Assembly: GCA_964401995.1 (NCBI GenBank)
Contig: CAYOAP010000004.1
Span: 62,001-126,000 of the forward strand
DNA from: DATCBF01 sp964401995
GTDB taxonomy: Bacteria; Actinomycetota; Thermoleophilia; Solirubrobacterales; 70-9
Direction of reading: 5' to 3'
Length of the DNA: 64,000 nt
The translations under genes were made by a program, and so were the position numbers. This document shows, in pieces, positions 22,804 to 30,675 of the stretch (within the stretch, counting starts at the first letter, position 1; each line of letters starts with the position of its first letter). The notes under the pieces were generated by a model. It ran no database searches and was not told the DNA's origin. It saw nothing but the letters and a program-made list of their open reading frames with translations.

Positions 22804-23184
22804 ATGCCCTCAGAGGCGCATGGCGATTCGACCTTCAGGCTCTACAGGCGTGGGATCGAGCTGCTCGAGGACGGCGATTTCAAGCAGGCGGCGGTTCCGC
22901 TTGCCGCCGCTGCCGAGCAGGCGCCGGAGAAGTCCTCGGTCCGCGAGGCGCTGGGCCGTGCCTATTTCCGCTCGGGCCAGTTCGCCAAGGCGGCGCGCGA
23001 GTTCGAGGCGGTGGTCGACGCTCACCACGTCGATGACTACGCCCATTTCTGCCTCGGCCGGGCGCTGGCCAAGCTCGGCAAGGTCGAGCGGGCGCGGCAT
23101 CACCTCGCGCTTGCCGCGAACCTGCGGCCGGACCGCTCCGACTACCGCTACTACAGAGACCTGCTCAGCCCTGGGTTGAACTAG
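22804..23184 (+). CDS. Tetratricopeptide-repeat protein
   Basis: 126 residues holding three TPR-like helix pairs: LYRRGIELLEDGDFKQAAVPLAAAAEQAP, REALGRAYFRSGQFAKAAREFEAVVDAHH and HFCLGRALAKLGKVERARHHLALAANLRP, each with the Gly/Ala and Pro spacing of the repeat. It has no signal peptide or enzymatic part, so it is likely a cytoplasmic adaptor. The ATG at 22804 is preferred over an upstream in-frame ATG because of the TACACT box. It follows the sigma factor gene by 32 bp. Confidence 0.8.
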   Translation: MPSEAHGDSTFRLYRRGIELLEDGDFKQAAVPLAAAAEQAPEKSSVREALGRAYFRSGQFAKAAREFEAVVDAHHVDDYAHFCLGRALAKLGKVERARHHLALAANLRPDRSDYRYYRDLLSPGLN

Positions 23185-23204
23185 CCCGGGGCGGTGCCCT
23201 TGGC

Positions 23205-23220
23205 TACGAACATGGTCGTT
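23205..23220. promoter_or_regulatory. Operator-like element TACGAACATGGTCGTT
   Basis: The 16-mer differs by one base from TACGAACATTGTCGTT at 40525-40540. It contains the palindrome ACGA-N6-TCGT. Both copies are followed by TTTTATG-like sequence and both lie upstream of a gene for a winged-helix-type protein (23271 here, 39926 on the minus strand there). Confidence 0.5.
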
Positions 23221-23270
23221 CTTTTATGTGGTAAACCTAGCTTTGTGTATTCGTCGACAGGGAGTGAAGC

Positions 23271-23735
23271 GTGGAGGTCGATCGTCTAGAGGATGCAAGG
23301 GAGTGCCTGCGTGAGTTGCTTGCCTCGAATCACGAGGAGCGCGAGCAGCTGCAGCTGGCCTTGGCTAGCCTCGATGGCGTCTCGACCCCGAAGGTGCCGA
23401 TTGCGGCGCCGGCCCTCGACCTGGTCCGGCCGATCCACCGGCCGGCCTCCAAACGTGAGTTGCGCAAGCTGTTCCTGGCCGAGGTGGCGAGATCGCCTGG
23501 GATCACGGTCACCCAGGCCTCAATGCGGCTGCAGACAACGCGCGGCGCTCTTGTCCCGGTCGTCAAACAGGTCCTGGCCGAAAAGCTCGTCTCCAAAAAC
23601 GGGGCTTGCTATTCGCTGTTCAAGCCGGCCCAGATCGGCATCCCGCTTGGCTCCGATGAGGTCGCGCAGCGGCCGGTCACCCTGCCTCGGCCGCCTGCCC
23701 GGGGTTTCTCGCTAGGCGCCGAGGAAGCGCCGTAG
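23271..23735 (+). CDS. Putative winged-helix DNA-binding protein
   Basis: 154 residues from GTG 23271, with GGGAGTGA upstream. The N-terminal 30 residues form an acidic helix (EDARECLRELLASNHEEREQLQLALASL). The middle (KRELRKLFLAEVARSPGITVTQASMRLQTTRGALVPVVKQVLAEKLVSKNGACYSLF) has the helix-turn-helix plus wing pattern of winged-helix proteins. The tail is Pro-rich. It probably regulates transcription; the target is unknown. It overlaps the 3' end of the tetR gene on the other strand by 24 bp. Confidence 0.65.
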   Translation: MEVDRLEDARECLRELLASNHEEREQLQLALASLDGVSTPKVPIAAPALDLVRPIHRPASKRELRKLFLAEVARSPGITVTQASMRLQTTRGALVPVVKQVLAEKLVSKNGACYSLFKPAQIGIPLGSDEVAQRPVTLPRPPARGFSLGAEEAP

Positions 23736-24266
23736 CGAACGACGCGCCGCCGGCAGCCGCCGGCCCGCGTCAAGCTCGCGGATCGCGATCTCGGCCGTCA
23801 TCGCCGCCAGCAGCTGGGCGGCTGCTTTTGCGTCGGGCCAGCCCATCGCCCTGAAGCTGGGAACGGCGGAGGCGGCGAAGCGTTCGTGCCGGTCCGCCAT
23901 CGGCGCGGCCAGGTCGGGATCCGAGCGCGCCTCCAAGGCCAGCGCCTTGACCGCGCGGTCTTCAAGGCAGACGTCGAGGTAAGCCTCGGCCCCGCGCACG
24001 ATCCGGTCGGGGCCGGGGGGCAGGCCGGCCACCGCCGCTGCCACCGCCTCCTCGACCCGGGTGTGGAAGCGGGCGTGGAGGGTGTCGACGAAGGCGCCGC
24101 GGTCGGTGAAGTGAACGTAGAAGGTGCCCTTGGCAACGCCGGCCGCGGCGACGACCCGGTTGACGCTGAGGCCGGCCAGACCATGGCTCTCGGCCACCGC
24201 GACGCCGGCATCGAGGAGCGCCTCGGCGGTGCGATTGGGGGTGGCTGCCGTAGTGGGGGAGGGCAT
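23712..24266 (-). CDS. TetR-family transcriptional repressor
   Basis: 184 residues. The N-terminal HTH (AEALLDAGVAVAESHGLAGLSVNRVVAAAGVAKGTFYVHFTDRGAFVDTLHARFHTRV) is classical TetR, with recognition helix KGTFYVHF. The C-terminal ligand domain is helical and divergent. It is divergent from two alpha/beta-hydrolase genes; two copies of a TGACC-N4-GGTCA palindrome lie in the gap. Self-repression and control of the hydrolase operon are therefore likely, with a hydrolase substrate or product as inducer (inference). Confidence 0.9.
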   Translation of the reverse strand: MPSPTTAATPNRTAEALLDAGVAVAESHGLAGLSVNRVVAAAGVAKGTFYVHFTDRGAFVDTLHARFHTRVEEAVAAAVAGLPPGPDRIVRGAEAYLDVCLEDRAVKALALEARSDPDLAAPMADRHERFAASAVPSFRAMGWPDAKAAAQLLAAMTAEIAIRELDAGRRLPAARRSLRRFLGA

Positions 24267-24280
24267 TGGAGGAGGCTACC

Positions 24281-24294
24281 TGACCGGTTGGTCA
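24281..24294. promoter_or_regulatory. TetR operator 1, TGACCGGTTGGTCA
   Basis: A TGACC-N4-GGTCA palindrome between tetR and the hydrolase genes. Its centre is 21 bp (two helical turns) from operator 2, so two dimers could bind the same face. Confidence 0.8.
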
Positions 24295-24301
24295 TCGCTA
24301 C

Positions 24302-24315
24302 TGACCGACCGGTCA
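24302..24315. promoter_or_regulatory. TetR operator 2, TGACCGACCGGTCA
   Basis: Within ACTGACC-GACC-GGTCAGT, a perfect 7-bp-arm palindrome. It ends 9 bp before the -10 box of the hydrolase gene, so it would lie in the -35/spacer region. Confidence 0.85.
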
Positions 24316-24324
24316 GTCATCTGC

Positions 24325-24330
24325 TAACGT
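24325..24330 (+). promoter_or_regulatory. -10 hexamer TAACGT, probable leaderless promoter
   Basis: TAACGT ends 8 nt before the GTG at 24339, just downstream of TetR operator 2. Confidence 0.5.
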
Positions 24331-24338
24331 GACGCCGC

Positions 24339-25151
24339 GTGAGCCAGCTGGAAACCGCCACCGGGGCGATTGCCTACGACGAGATCGGCGACGGGCTGCC
24401 GATCTTCCTGCTGCCCAGCGGCGCTCACGATCGCCACGACTACGACGAGCTGCGCGCCCTGCTGCCGAGCCGGTTTCGCTCGATCTCAATCGACTGGCCC
24501 GGGCATGGCGAATCGCCGGCGGGCGAGGGCGCCGCGAGCGCGATGCGCTTTGCTGACATCGCCGAGGAGCTGGTCGAGCGCCTGGCCCCCGAGGGCGCGA
24601 TCGTCGTCGGCAACTCGGTGGGCGGCTTTGCCGCGGCCCGTTTGGCGATCCGCAGGCCGGAGCTGGTCAAGGGATTGGTGATCGTCGACGGTGGTGGCTT
24701 TGCCGGGCGCCCGCCGCAGGCACGGGCCTTCTGCGCGCTGATGTCGCGCCCTTGGTTCCTGCGCCGGATCTACCCCCGCTTCTCGACCCTCTACATGCGC
24801 CCGCGCACCGAGGCCGATCGGCGTGCCCGCGACACGGGCGTGGCCACGACCCGGCGCGACCCCGGCCTGCTTGCGGTCAGCCAGCTGTGGAGGAGTTTTG
24901 CTTCCCCTGAACACGATCTGCGCGCCGAGGCCGGCTCGATCTCGGCCCCGACCTTGCTGATCTGGGGGCGCCGTGATCCGGTCATCCCGCTCAAGGTCGG
25001 CAGGAAGGCGGCGGCGATGATCCCGGGGGCGAAGCTGGCCGTGTTTGAGAGCGGCCACGTGCCCCACACGACCGACCCGGAGCGCTTCGCCGCGGAGCTG
25101 GCGCCGTTTGCAGATGCGGCCTTCGGGCTCGCGGCGCAAGCGGCGCCGTGA
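24339..25151 (+). CDS. Alpha/beta hydrolase in TetR-controlled operon
   Basis: 270 residues, GTG start. The fold is marked by PIFLLPSGAHDRHDYDEL (oxyanion loop), IDWPGHGES, the nucleophile elbow GNSVGG with Ser at about residue 93, the acid in WGRRDPVIP and the His in ESGHVPHTTDP. All three catalytic residues are present, so an active esterase or hydrolase is expected. The next gene, also a hydrolase, overlaps it by 4 bp (GTGA). Both lie downstream of two TetR operators. Confidence 0.85.
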   Translation: MSQLETATGAIAYDEIGDGLPIFLLPSGAHDRHDYDELRALLPSRFRSISIDWPGHGESPAGEGAASAMRFADIAEELVERLAPEGAIVVGNSVGGFAAARLAIRRPELVKGLVIVDGGGFAGRPPQARAFCALMSRPWFLRRIYPRFSTLYMRPRTEADRRARDTGVATTRRDPGLLAVSQLWRSFASPEHDLRAEAGSISAPTLLIWGRRDPVIPLKVGRKAAAMIPGAKLAVFESGHVPHTTDPERFAAELAPFADAAFGLAAQAAP

Positions 25152-26035
25152 GCGCGCCGCACCGCTGGCGCTCCGAGCTGCTCGGCGAGGCCCGCTCGCT
25201 TGAGGTGGAAGGGGGGAGGCTCGACTACTTCGAGCGCGGCGAGGGCCCGGCGCTGGTCTTCAGCCACGGCTGGCTCGCCAACGCCAACCTCTGGCGCGAG
25301 GTGGTCGACCGCCTCTGCGATCGCTTCCGCTGCCTGGCGCTGGACCTGCCGCTCGGCTCGCACCGGACGGCGATGGGCCCTGACGCTGACCTCGGCCCGC
25401 ACGGCGTCGCCTCCCTGATCGCCGATGTCTTGGAGCAGCTCGATCTGAGTGCGGTGACGCTGGTCGGCAACGACTCCGGCGGGGCCTACTCGCAGATGGC
25501 GCTGGCCCGCCACGGCGATCGGATTGGCGGGCGGGTCGCGCGCCTCATCCTCACCTCTTGCGAGACCCCTTATGACGAGTGGCCGCCGGAGCCGTTCACC
25601 GGCCTGCCCGCCGCCGCGGCCGACCCCGAGGTCCTCGGCCAGCTGCTGAAGGCGCTCGAGGATCCCGAGGTCCGGCTGGCGCCGGTCGCCTACGGCCTAC
25701 TGGCCAAGCGGCCGCTGCCGGCCGAGGTCTCGGGATCCTACGCGCTGCCGGCCAGCCGCGACGAGGGCGTCCTGCGCGACGTCGCCAAGGCGATGGCCTC
25801 GGCGGCGACGGCGCCCGTGCGCGAGGCGGGCGAGCAGCTGATCGCGAGCTCGGAGATCCCGGTCCTGCTGATCTGGTCACGGGAGGACACGGTTTTCCCG
25901 ATCGCCCACGCCGAGCGCTACGCCGCCGCCCTCAAGCACGGGCGGCTGGTCAGCGTCGAGGACTCCTTCAGCTTCACTCCGGAGGACCAGCCAGCGGCGG
26001 TCGCCGCCGCGATCGCCGAGTTCGCCCGGCCTTAG
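25148..26035 (+). CDS. Alpha/beta hydrolase with Asp at the nucleophile position
   Basis: 295 residues. The oxyanion loop FSHGWLANANLWREVVDRL and LDLPLGSHRTAM are clear. The nucleophile elbow reads GNDSGG, so the residue in the nucleophile place is Asp (about 109), as in haloalkane dehalogenases and epoxide hydrolases, not Ser. The acid IWSREDTVFP is present, but where His is expected the sequence is EDSFSFTPEDQP, so the usual catalytic His appears to be missing. It may act through another mechanism or be a binding protein. It is coupled to the upstream hydrolase by a 4-bp overlap and converges with the protease gene. Confidence 0.75.
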   Translation: MSAPHRWRSELLGEARSLEVEGGRLDYFERGEGPALVFSHGWLANANLWREVVDRLCDRFRCLALDLPLGSHRTAMGPDADLGPHGVASLIADVLEQLDLSAVTLVGNDSGGAYSQMALARHGDRIGGRVARLILTSCETPYDEWPPEPFTGLPAAAADPEVLGQLLKALEDPEVRLAPVAYGLLAKRPLPAEVSGSYALPASRDEGVLRDVAKAMASAATAPVREAGEQLIASSEIPVLLIWSREDTVFPIAHAERYAAALKHGRLVSVEDSFSFTPEDQPAAVAAAIAEFARP

Positions 26036-26976
26036 AGGCCGGCGACGAGGGCGCCGACGTTGCCGCTGCCGAAGTAGGGGCCGTAGGTGTGGACTTTGTC
26101 GCTGCGCAGGCCGTAGCTGGTGAGGCCGTCGATCTCGGCGCCGCCGGCGATCAGCCAGCCGCCGCCGCTGGCGCCGGGGATCCAGTGGCAGCGGATCGCC
26201 TGGGTCGGCGGGCCGGCGAAGGAGTAGGTGACGCTGTCGTCGCCGGTGTAGGGGGATTCGCAGGTGTTCATCCGCGTCGTCGCGCCGGGGTAGCCGAAGG
26301 TCTGGAACTGCTCGTGGCGGTCGAGGTTGGTGACGATCGTCGCCCCGCCACCGACCGCGTCGGCGACGTTCTGGCCGTTGGCGTTGGGCTGGGTGAGGAA
26401 GGCGCCGATGTCGAAGTTGGGGTTGGCGCGCTTGATCCACGGCTTCGGCGCGAAGGTTTTGTTGACGCGGCCGACGAAGGCGCCGAAGGGGGCGAGGCCG
26501 CCGTCGTAGGCGGGCACGAACTCGAGGTAGGTAGACCAGACGCCGTGCCGGCTGAGCTCGCTCGGGCCGGAGTTGACGCAGTGCCCGGCGGTGAGCACGA
26601 GCTGGCGGCTGGCGCTGTTGATCGCCGTCGCCGAGCAGTAGCCGCGTTCGCCGCCCTGGCGGACGAAGAGGCGGCCGTTGACCGCGAAGGGCGCAACGGT
26701 GCTGTCGGGCACCCTGGTGAAGCTGGCGGTCGCTAGCCCGGCGCCGGGATCGGCGGCGACGCCATCGAGGGGAGGGGTGCTGCGCATCCGCGCTGGGGTC
26801 CAGTAGGCAGCCACCTGTTCGGCTTCCTGTGCGAGGCTGCTTGCGCCGGCGCCGAGGGGCGGGTGGGCGCGCTCGGCTGCCGCTGCCGCGCCGGCCGAAG
26901 CCGCGCTCGCCACGGTCAGGCAGGCGAGGGCAGCGAGCAGGGTCGCGAGGCGCCGGGATCGATCAAATAAACGCAT
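26032..26976 (-). CDS. Secreted trypsin-like serine protease
   Basis: 314 residues from ATG 26976. A signal peptide with basic start (MRLFDRSRRL) and hydrophobic core (ATLLAALACLTVASAASAGAAAAA) is followed by a propeptide-like stretch. The triad is readable: His in LVLTAGHC, Asp in NFDIGAF and Ser in WIPGASGGGW. CSATAIN / GHC and NTCESPY / IRCHW supply two cysteine pairs for disulfides. It is an S1-family (glutamyl endopeptidase-like) exoprotease. A TATGCT hexamer lies 14 nt before the ATG. Confidence 0.85.
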   Translation of the reverse strand: MRLFDRSRRLATLLAALACLTVASAASAGAAAAAERAHPPLGAGASSLAQEAEQVAAYWTPARMRSTPPLDGVAADPGAGLATASFTRVPDSTVAPFAVNGRLFVRQGGERGYCSATAINSASRQLVLTAGHCVNSGPSELSRHGVWSTYLEFVPAYDGGLAPFGAFVGRVNKTFAPKPWIKRANPNFDIGAFLTQPNANGQNVADAVGGGATIVTNLDRHEQFQTFGYPGATTRMNTCESPYTGDDSVTYSFAGPPTQAIRCHWIPGASGGGWLIAGGAEIDGLTSYGLRSDKVHTYGPYFGSGNVGALVAGL

Positions 26977-27038
26977 TCGACTTGGCAGCCAGCATAGTGC
27001 GGCGCCCTGCCCGGCTCGCAGGATGAGGCTAGTGCTGG

Positions 27039-27731
27039 TCACGTGACCAGCGGGATCACGCAGCGGTATTTCTTGGTGTCGCTCACTCCTATGGGGTTGA
27101 CTGTCCCGAGGCCAATAGTGCCTCCTGGAGCTACGGTCGCTACGCCATAAGGACCGGCTGAATAGCTCAAGATGTCTCCGGACCACTCTGCGCCTGAATC
27201 TAAGCTCACCCCAGGCTGCTGAGAAAACGCCGCCAGCTCCAGCGCCTCCGGCAGCTCCCCGCCCAGCGCCGCGCAGTTGGCCGCCGCGTTTGGCGCGGTT
27301 GCCGCGTTGGCGCTGGCGAAGCTCTGCCAGCAGGCCCCGGCGAAGGGCTGGGTCCCCGGCTGGCAGCCGGCGCCGTGGCCGTTGACGGTGGTCGCGTTGA
27401 CGGCGTTGATCGCGTTCAGCGCCGTCTGCGCGTCGGTCGCGCTCTCGGCGCTGTCGGCGTGGACCGCGCTCGGCACCTGGCCCAGGGTCGCCTCGTCGAT
27501 CTGGGGGCCGCCGACCGAGTTCGGCTGCAACTGGCCGGCGGCGATCGCGCCGGGCTTGAGGCGATTGCCGGGAACCGAGCCAGGTTTCAGGCGGTTGCCA
27601 GGCAATGACTTGACCTTGATCGAGTTGCCGTTGATCTTCGCCGCCGCGTAGACGGTGCCGCTGAGCGCCACGAACAGCGCGATCAGCGAGATGAAAAGCG
27701 CCGGCGAGGGCCAGCGGGTTCCGGTGCCCAT
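27039..27731 (-). CDS. Surface protein with PGNRLKPGSV repeats
   Basis: 230 residues, start at 27731 behind AAAGGGGAG. A basic/membrane start (RWPSPALFISLIALFVALSGTVYAAA) is the signal-anchor seen on many Thermoleophilia surface proteins. It is followed by short repeats (SLPGNRLKPGSVPGNRLKPGAIAAGQLQPNSV) that probably form a beta-helix stalk, then an Ala/Asn-rich linker. The C-terminal domain has CWQSF...CAALGGELPEALEL...KYRCVIP, the cysteine spacing of a lectin-like or collagen-tail-like head. It is likely exposed on the cell surface. Its ligand is unknown. Confidence 0.65.
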   Translation of the reverse strand: MGTGTRWPSPALFISLIALFVALSGTVYAAAKINGNSIKVKSLPGNRLKPGSVPGNRLKPGAIAAGQLQPNSVGGPQIDEATLGQVPSAVHADSAESATDAQTALNAINAVNATTVNGHGAGCQPGTQPFAGACWQSFASANAATAPNAAANCAALGGELPEALELAAFSQQPGVSLDSGAEWSGDILSYSAGPYGVATVAPGGTIGLGTVNPIGVSDTKKYRCVIPLVT

Positions 27732-27883
27732 GTTTCTCCCCTTTGTTGCTCGATTCGGCTTCGCCCGGCTGGCGCCAGGCGGGCGGCGACGTTACTCCGT
27801 GGTTCCGTAGCAATAGACAGATATCCAGTGGTGGGAGCGGGGCCGCTTCGGATAGGCCAGATCGCCTGTCTGCCACAGCGGGA

Positions 27884-27889
27884 TAGACT
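27884..27889 (+). promoter_or_regulatory. -10 box TAGACT of the B12 operon
   Basis: TAGACT lies 12-15 nt before the first paired element of the cobalamin riboswitch, a fitting place for the -10 box of its transcript. Confidence 0.45.
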
Positions 27890-27898
27890 CGGCCGCGT

Positions 27899-28062
27899 AA
27901 ATACGGTCGGTGGTCAAGGGAAGTCCGGTGCAAGTCCGGTGCGGTCCCGCCACTGTGACCGGGTCAAGGAAGCCGCAGGCGCAATCGCGTCAGCCACTGG
28001 GGACGACACAGAGTCCCCGGGAAGGTGCGGCCGACCACCCCGGAAGCCAGGAGACCTGTCCC
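27899..28062 (+). promoter_or_regulatory. Cobalamin (B12) riboswitch
   Basis: The order of conserved blocks is diagnostic: GGGAAGTCCGGTGCAAGTCC, then GTCCCGCCACTGT, GAAGCCG, GTCAGCCACTG, GGGAAGGTGCGG and the B12 box GAAGCCAGGAGACCTG (28042-28057). The outer stem is formed by GGTGGTC near 27909 and GACCACC near 28033. It lies 40 nt before the first gene of the operon at 28102, so B12 binding should repress the downstream transport genes. Confidence 0.95.
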
Positions 28063-28101
28063 CGGCCAGCCATGACAACCCTCGAGGAAAGGGTGGCTTC
28101 A

Positions 28102-28839
28102 ATGCCAAGACTCATTCCGTTCCGGCCGGCCGCCGTGTGCGCGCTGGCTTTTGTTCTCGTCCTATCGATTACCGCGGTTGCGGCAGCCAAGGGAGTCTCC
28201 GCTGACCTGCGGGTGCTCGGCACTGGCGGCAAGGCGCTCGCCGAAGAAACGCTGACCACCGGCACCACCTCGGTGCCGACCAGCAAGAAGGCCACCTGCT
28301 TCGGCAAAGGCACCGGCGGCAGCGGCAAAGCGGCCAAGATCAAGGGCGCGACCGCGCTCGGGCTGCTCGCCCAGGCGGCAAAGTCGAACACGGCCCTGCA
28401 GCCGTTCCTGGTCACCGACAGCTTCGACTTCGGGCTGGGGCTGTGCGGCATCGGCAACTCGACCCCGACCAAGAAGCTCAGCTGGTACCTGAAGGTCAAC
28501 CACAAGAACCCCGAACTCGGCGGCGAAGCGGTGAAGCTGCGCCCCGGCGACGAAGTTCTCTGGGCTCTGGCCTCATACCCCTATCCCAACGAGCTGGCGC
28601 TGACCGCTCCGGCCGATGCGACGCCGGGTGTGCCGTTCACGGTCACCGTCTCCTCCTACAGCGACAAGGGGAAGCGCAAGCCGGCTGTGGGCGCGACGGT
28701 CACCGGGGCGGCAAGCCCGACCGGCGCCGACGGCACCACCTCGGTGACGCTGACGCAGCCGACCAAGCTGGTCGCCACGCACGGCAAGGAACTGCCCTCC
28801 AACGGGGCGCCGGTGTGCATCGCCGCGGTCTGCCCATAG
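28102..28839 (+). CDS. Secreted DUF4430 protein (transcobalamin C-terminal-like), first gene after the riboswitch
   Basis: 245 residues. The ATG at 28102 has AAAGGGTGG before it; an ATG at 28072 has not. A signal peptide covers about 1-29 (VCALAFVLVLSITAVAAAKG). Residues about 60-140 carry the DUF4430 pattern: GATALGLLAQAAKS, then FGLGLCGIG, KLSWYLKVNHKNP and VKLRPGDEVLWALA. This is the beta domain that closes over cobalamin in intrinsic factor and transcobalamin. The last 100 residues form an Ig-like/CnaB-like domain (TPGVPFTVTVSSYSDKGKRKPAVGATVTG). With the riboswitch upstream, capture of B12 or a relative outside the cell is the likely role. Confidence 0.8.
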   Translation: MPRLIPFRPAAVCALAFVLVLSITAVAAAKGVSADLRVLGTGGKALAEETLTTGTTSVPTSKKATCFGKGTGGSGKAAKIKGATALGLLAQAAKSNTALQPFLVTDSFDFGLGLCGIGNSTPTKKLSWYLKVNHKNPELGGEAVKLRPGDEVLWALASYPYPNELALTAPADATPGVPFTVTVSSYSDKGKRKPAVGATVTGAASPTGADGTTSVTLTQPTKLVATHGKELPSNGAPVCIAAVCP

Positions 28840-28849
28840 GGCTGATCCG

Positions 28850-29767
28850 GTGAGCGGAAGCCGCGGCACGGCGGTCACGATCGCGCTGGTTATCGGCGCG
28901 CTCGTGGCTGCCGGCTGTGGCCTCGGCCCCGGCAAGGGGCTCGACGACGTCGAGCTCACCGTCACCCAGGAATACGGGGCCGAGCCGGTTCTGCGTGGCC
29001 CCGTCGGCGACGTCACCGAATCCGACACGGTGATGCGGGCGCTCGAACGCAAGGCCGAGATCACCACCCGCTACGGCGGCGGCTTCGTGCAGTCGATCGA
29101 AGGGGTTGAAGCGGGGGAACGCGGCGGCGATCCCTACGACTGGTTCTTCTACGTCAACGGGGTCGAGTCGACCGTCGGCGCCGCCAGCTACTCGCTGCAC
29201 GGCGGCGAGCGGATCTGGTGGGACTACCGCGACTGGTCCGGCGCCGAGCGGGTGCCGGCCGTGGTCGGCGCCTTCCCCGAGCCGATGCTGAGCGGCTACG
29301 ACGGCAAGCCGCGGCCGGTGGCGGTCGAGTGCATGGGCGGGGGAGAAGCGTGCGCTGCGGCGCGGGAAAAACTTGAAGCGGCCGGGGTCTCGATCGCGGC
29401 CGGCTCGCCGGGCGGGGCGATCCACGTCCTTGTCGGCCCCTGGGCGCGGGTCCGCGACGATCCCGCCGCCGCCCAGATCGAGGCCGGGCCGCAGGTGAGC
29501 GGAGTCTTCGCCGATTTTGCCGAGAAGGGCGGGGGCTTTGAGCTGCAGGGCCTCGACCAGAGTGGCGATGTGGCGCGCGGCTTCGGCTCCGGCGCGGGGC
29601 TGGTCGCGGCGACTCGCCGCTACGAAGCGCAGCCGGTCTGGATCGTCACCGGAGTCGACCGGGCCGGGACGCTGGCGGCCGCCGAGTTGCTGACCGCAGC
29701 CGGCCTGCGCGACGATTACGCGGTGGCAACCGAGGACGGGGCGGAGGCCCCGTTGCCGACGCGATGA
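28850..29767 (+). CDS. DUF4430 lipoprotein (transcobalamin C-terminal-like)
   Basis: 305 residues, GTG start 10 nt after the previous stop. The signal sequence ends in a lipobox (LVAAGC, Cys23), so the protein should be lipid-anchored outside the membrane. Residues about 35-130 are a DUF4430 domain: TESDTVMRALERK, GGGFVQSIEGV, YDWFFYVNGVESTVGAASYSLHGGERIWWDYRDW. The C-terminal 170 residues (with repeated GGGEACAAAREKLEAAGV and LTAAGLRDDYAV) are not recognised. It overlaps ecfT by 4 bp. Its likely role is a second B12-contact protein next to the transporter. Confidence 0.8.
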   Translation: MSGSRGTAVTIALVIGALVAAGCGLGPGKGLDDVELTVTQEYGAEPVLRGPVGDVTESDTVMRALERKAEITTRYGGGFVQSIEGVEAGERGGDPYDWFFYVNGVESTVGAASYSLHGGERIWWDYRDWSGAERVPAVVGAFPEPMLSGYDGKPRPVAVECMGGGEACAAAREKLEAAGVSIAAGSPGGAIHVLVGPWARVRDDPAAAQIEAGPQVSGVFADFAEKGGGFELQGLDQSGDVARGFGSGAGLVAATRRYEAQPVWIVTGVDRAGTLAAAELLTAAGLRDDYAVATEDGAEAPLPTR

Positions 29768-30675
29768 GATCTCCATTCGCCTACACGCCGAGGCCGGGGC
29801 CGCTGCAGTCGGCGTCGCCCGGGGCCGCGGTCGCCTATCTCGGCTCGCTCGTCCTCGTCGCCTTCCTCTACTCGAGCCCGATTGTGCTGGTCGCGGTCGG
29901 CGCCGCCGCGGTGCTCGCCGGGCTGGCGGCGGGCGCCCGCGACGCGGTCCGCGCGGCGCTCTGGATGGGGCTGACCCTGGCGCTGTTGATCGTCGCCGTC
30001 GAAATGCTGATCAGCAGCCGCGGGGCCACGGTGCTGGCGCGGCTCGGCGAGTGGCCGCTGTTCGGCCAGGTCGACATCACCGCCGAGGCGATCGCCGAGG
30101 GCGCCGTGCTCGGCTTGCGGGCCGCGGTGGCGATGGTCGCCTTCGCCGTCTACTCCGCCTGCGTCGACCCCGACCGGGTGCTGCGGGCGGTGCGCCCGAT
30201 CGCCGGCCGCTCGGCGCTGACCGCGACCCTGATCTCGCGCCTGGTGCCGGTGGCGGCGGCAGACGCGGCCCGCCTGCGCGACGCCAGCCAGCTGCGTGGC
30301 CCCGGCGCGGCCCCGGTAGGCCGAGCCTCCCTCGCCCGCCGCCTCCTGGCCGGCTCCCTGGACCGCGCCGTCGATGTGGCGGCGACCCTGGAGCTGCGCG
30401 GCTACGGCCTCGACGCGCCGCGGGCCAAGCGAGCCCGCAACCGCTCCCGCTACGACGCCCGCTTCTACGCAGTCGCCTTCGTCGTCACCGCAGCCGCGAT
30501 AGCCGCAAAGTCCCTGGGAGCAGACGGCTTCAACGCCTACCCAACCGTCACGGTCGGCGCAGCCCCAATAACCCTCGCGTTCTCGGCCCTAGTGGTTTGC
30601 GCGGGCCTAACTCCGCTAAGAAGAAAACCCCGCCGCCTGGCTCCGCGCGCACAGATGGAGGCGGCAAGTGCCTGA
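29764..30675 (+). CDS. ecfT: ECF transporter transmembrane subunit EcfT
   Basis: 303 residues with five to six membrane helices and the two coupling-helix signatures of EcfT, here ASQLRG (about 177) and TLELRGYG (about 212), which contact the EcfA ATPases. EcfT joins the ATPases to a substrate-binding S component. The ATG overlaps the stop of the lipoprotein gene and the 3' end overlaps ecfA by 8 bp, so the genes are tightly coupled. In its last 200 bp codon use shifts towards A-ending and CTA/AGA codons, continuing into ecfA. Confidence 0.85.
   Translation: MRSPFAYTPRPGPLQSASPGAAVAYLGSLVLVAFLYSSPIVLVAVGAAAVLAGLAAGARDAVRAALWMGLTLALLIVAVEMLISSRGATVLARLGEWPLFGQVDITAEAIAEGAVLGLRAAVAMVAFAVYSACVDPDRVLRAVRPIAGRSALTATLISRLVPVAAADAARLRDASQLRGPGAAPVGRASLARRLLAGSLDRAVDVAATLELRGYGLDAPRAKRARNRSRYDARFYAVAFVVTAAAIAAKSLGADGFNAYPTVTVGAAPITLAFSALVVCAGLTPLRRKPRRLAPRAQMEAASA

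Noticed and set aside
27277..27651. Plus-strand frame with hydrophobic character opposite the PGNRLKPGSV protein
   Set aside because: It mirrors the repeat-rich minus-strand gene, which has a signal anchor and a ribosome binding site.
28700..29776. Minus-strand frame opposite the DUF4430 lipoprotein gene
   Set aside because: The plus frame has a signal sequence, lipobox and DUF4430 motifs and sits in an operon.
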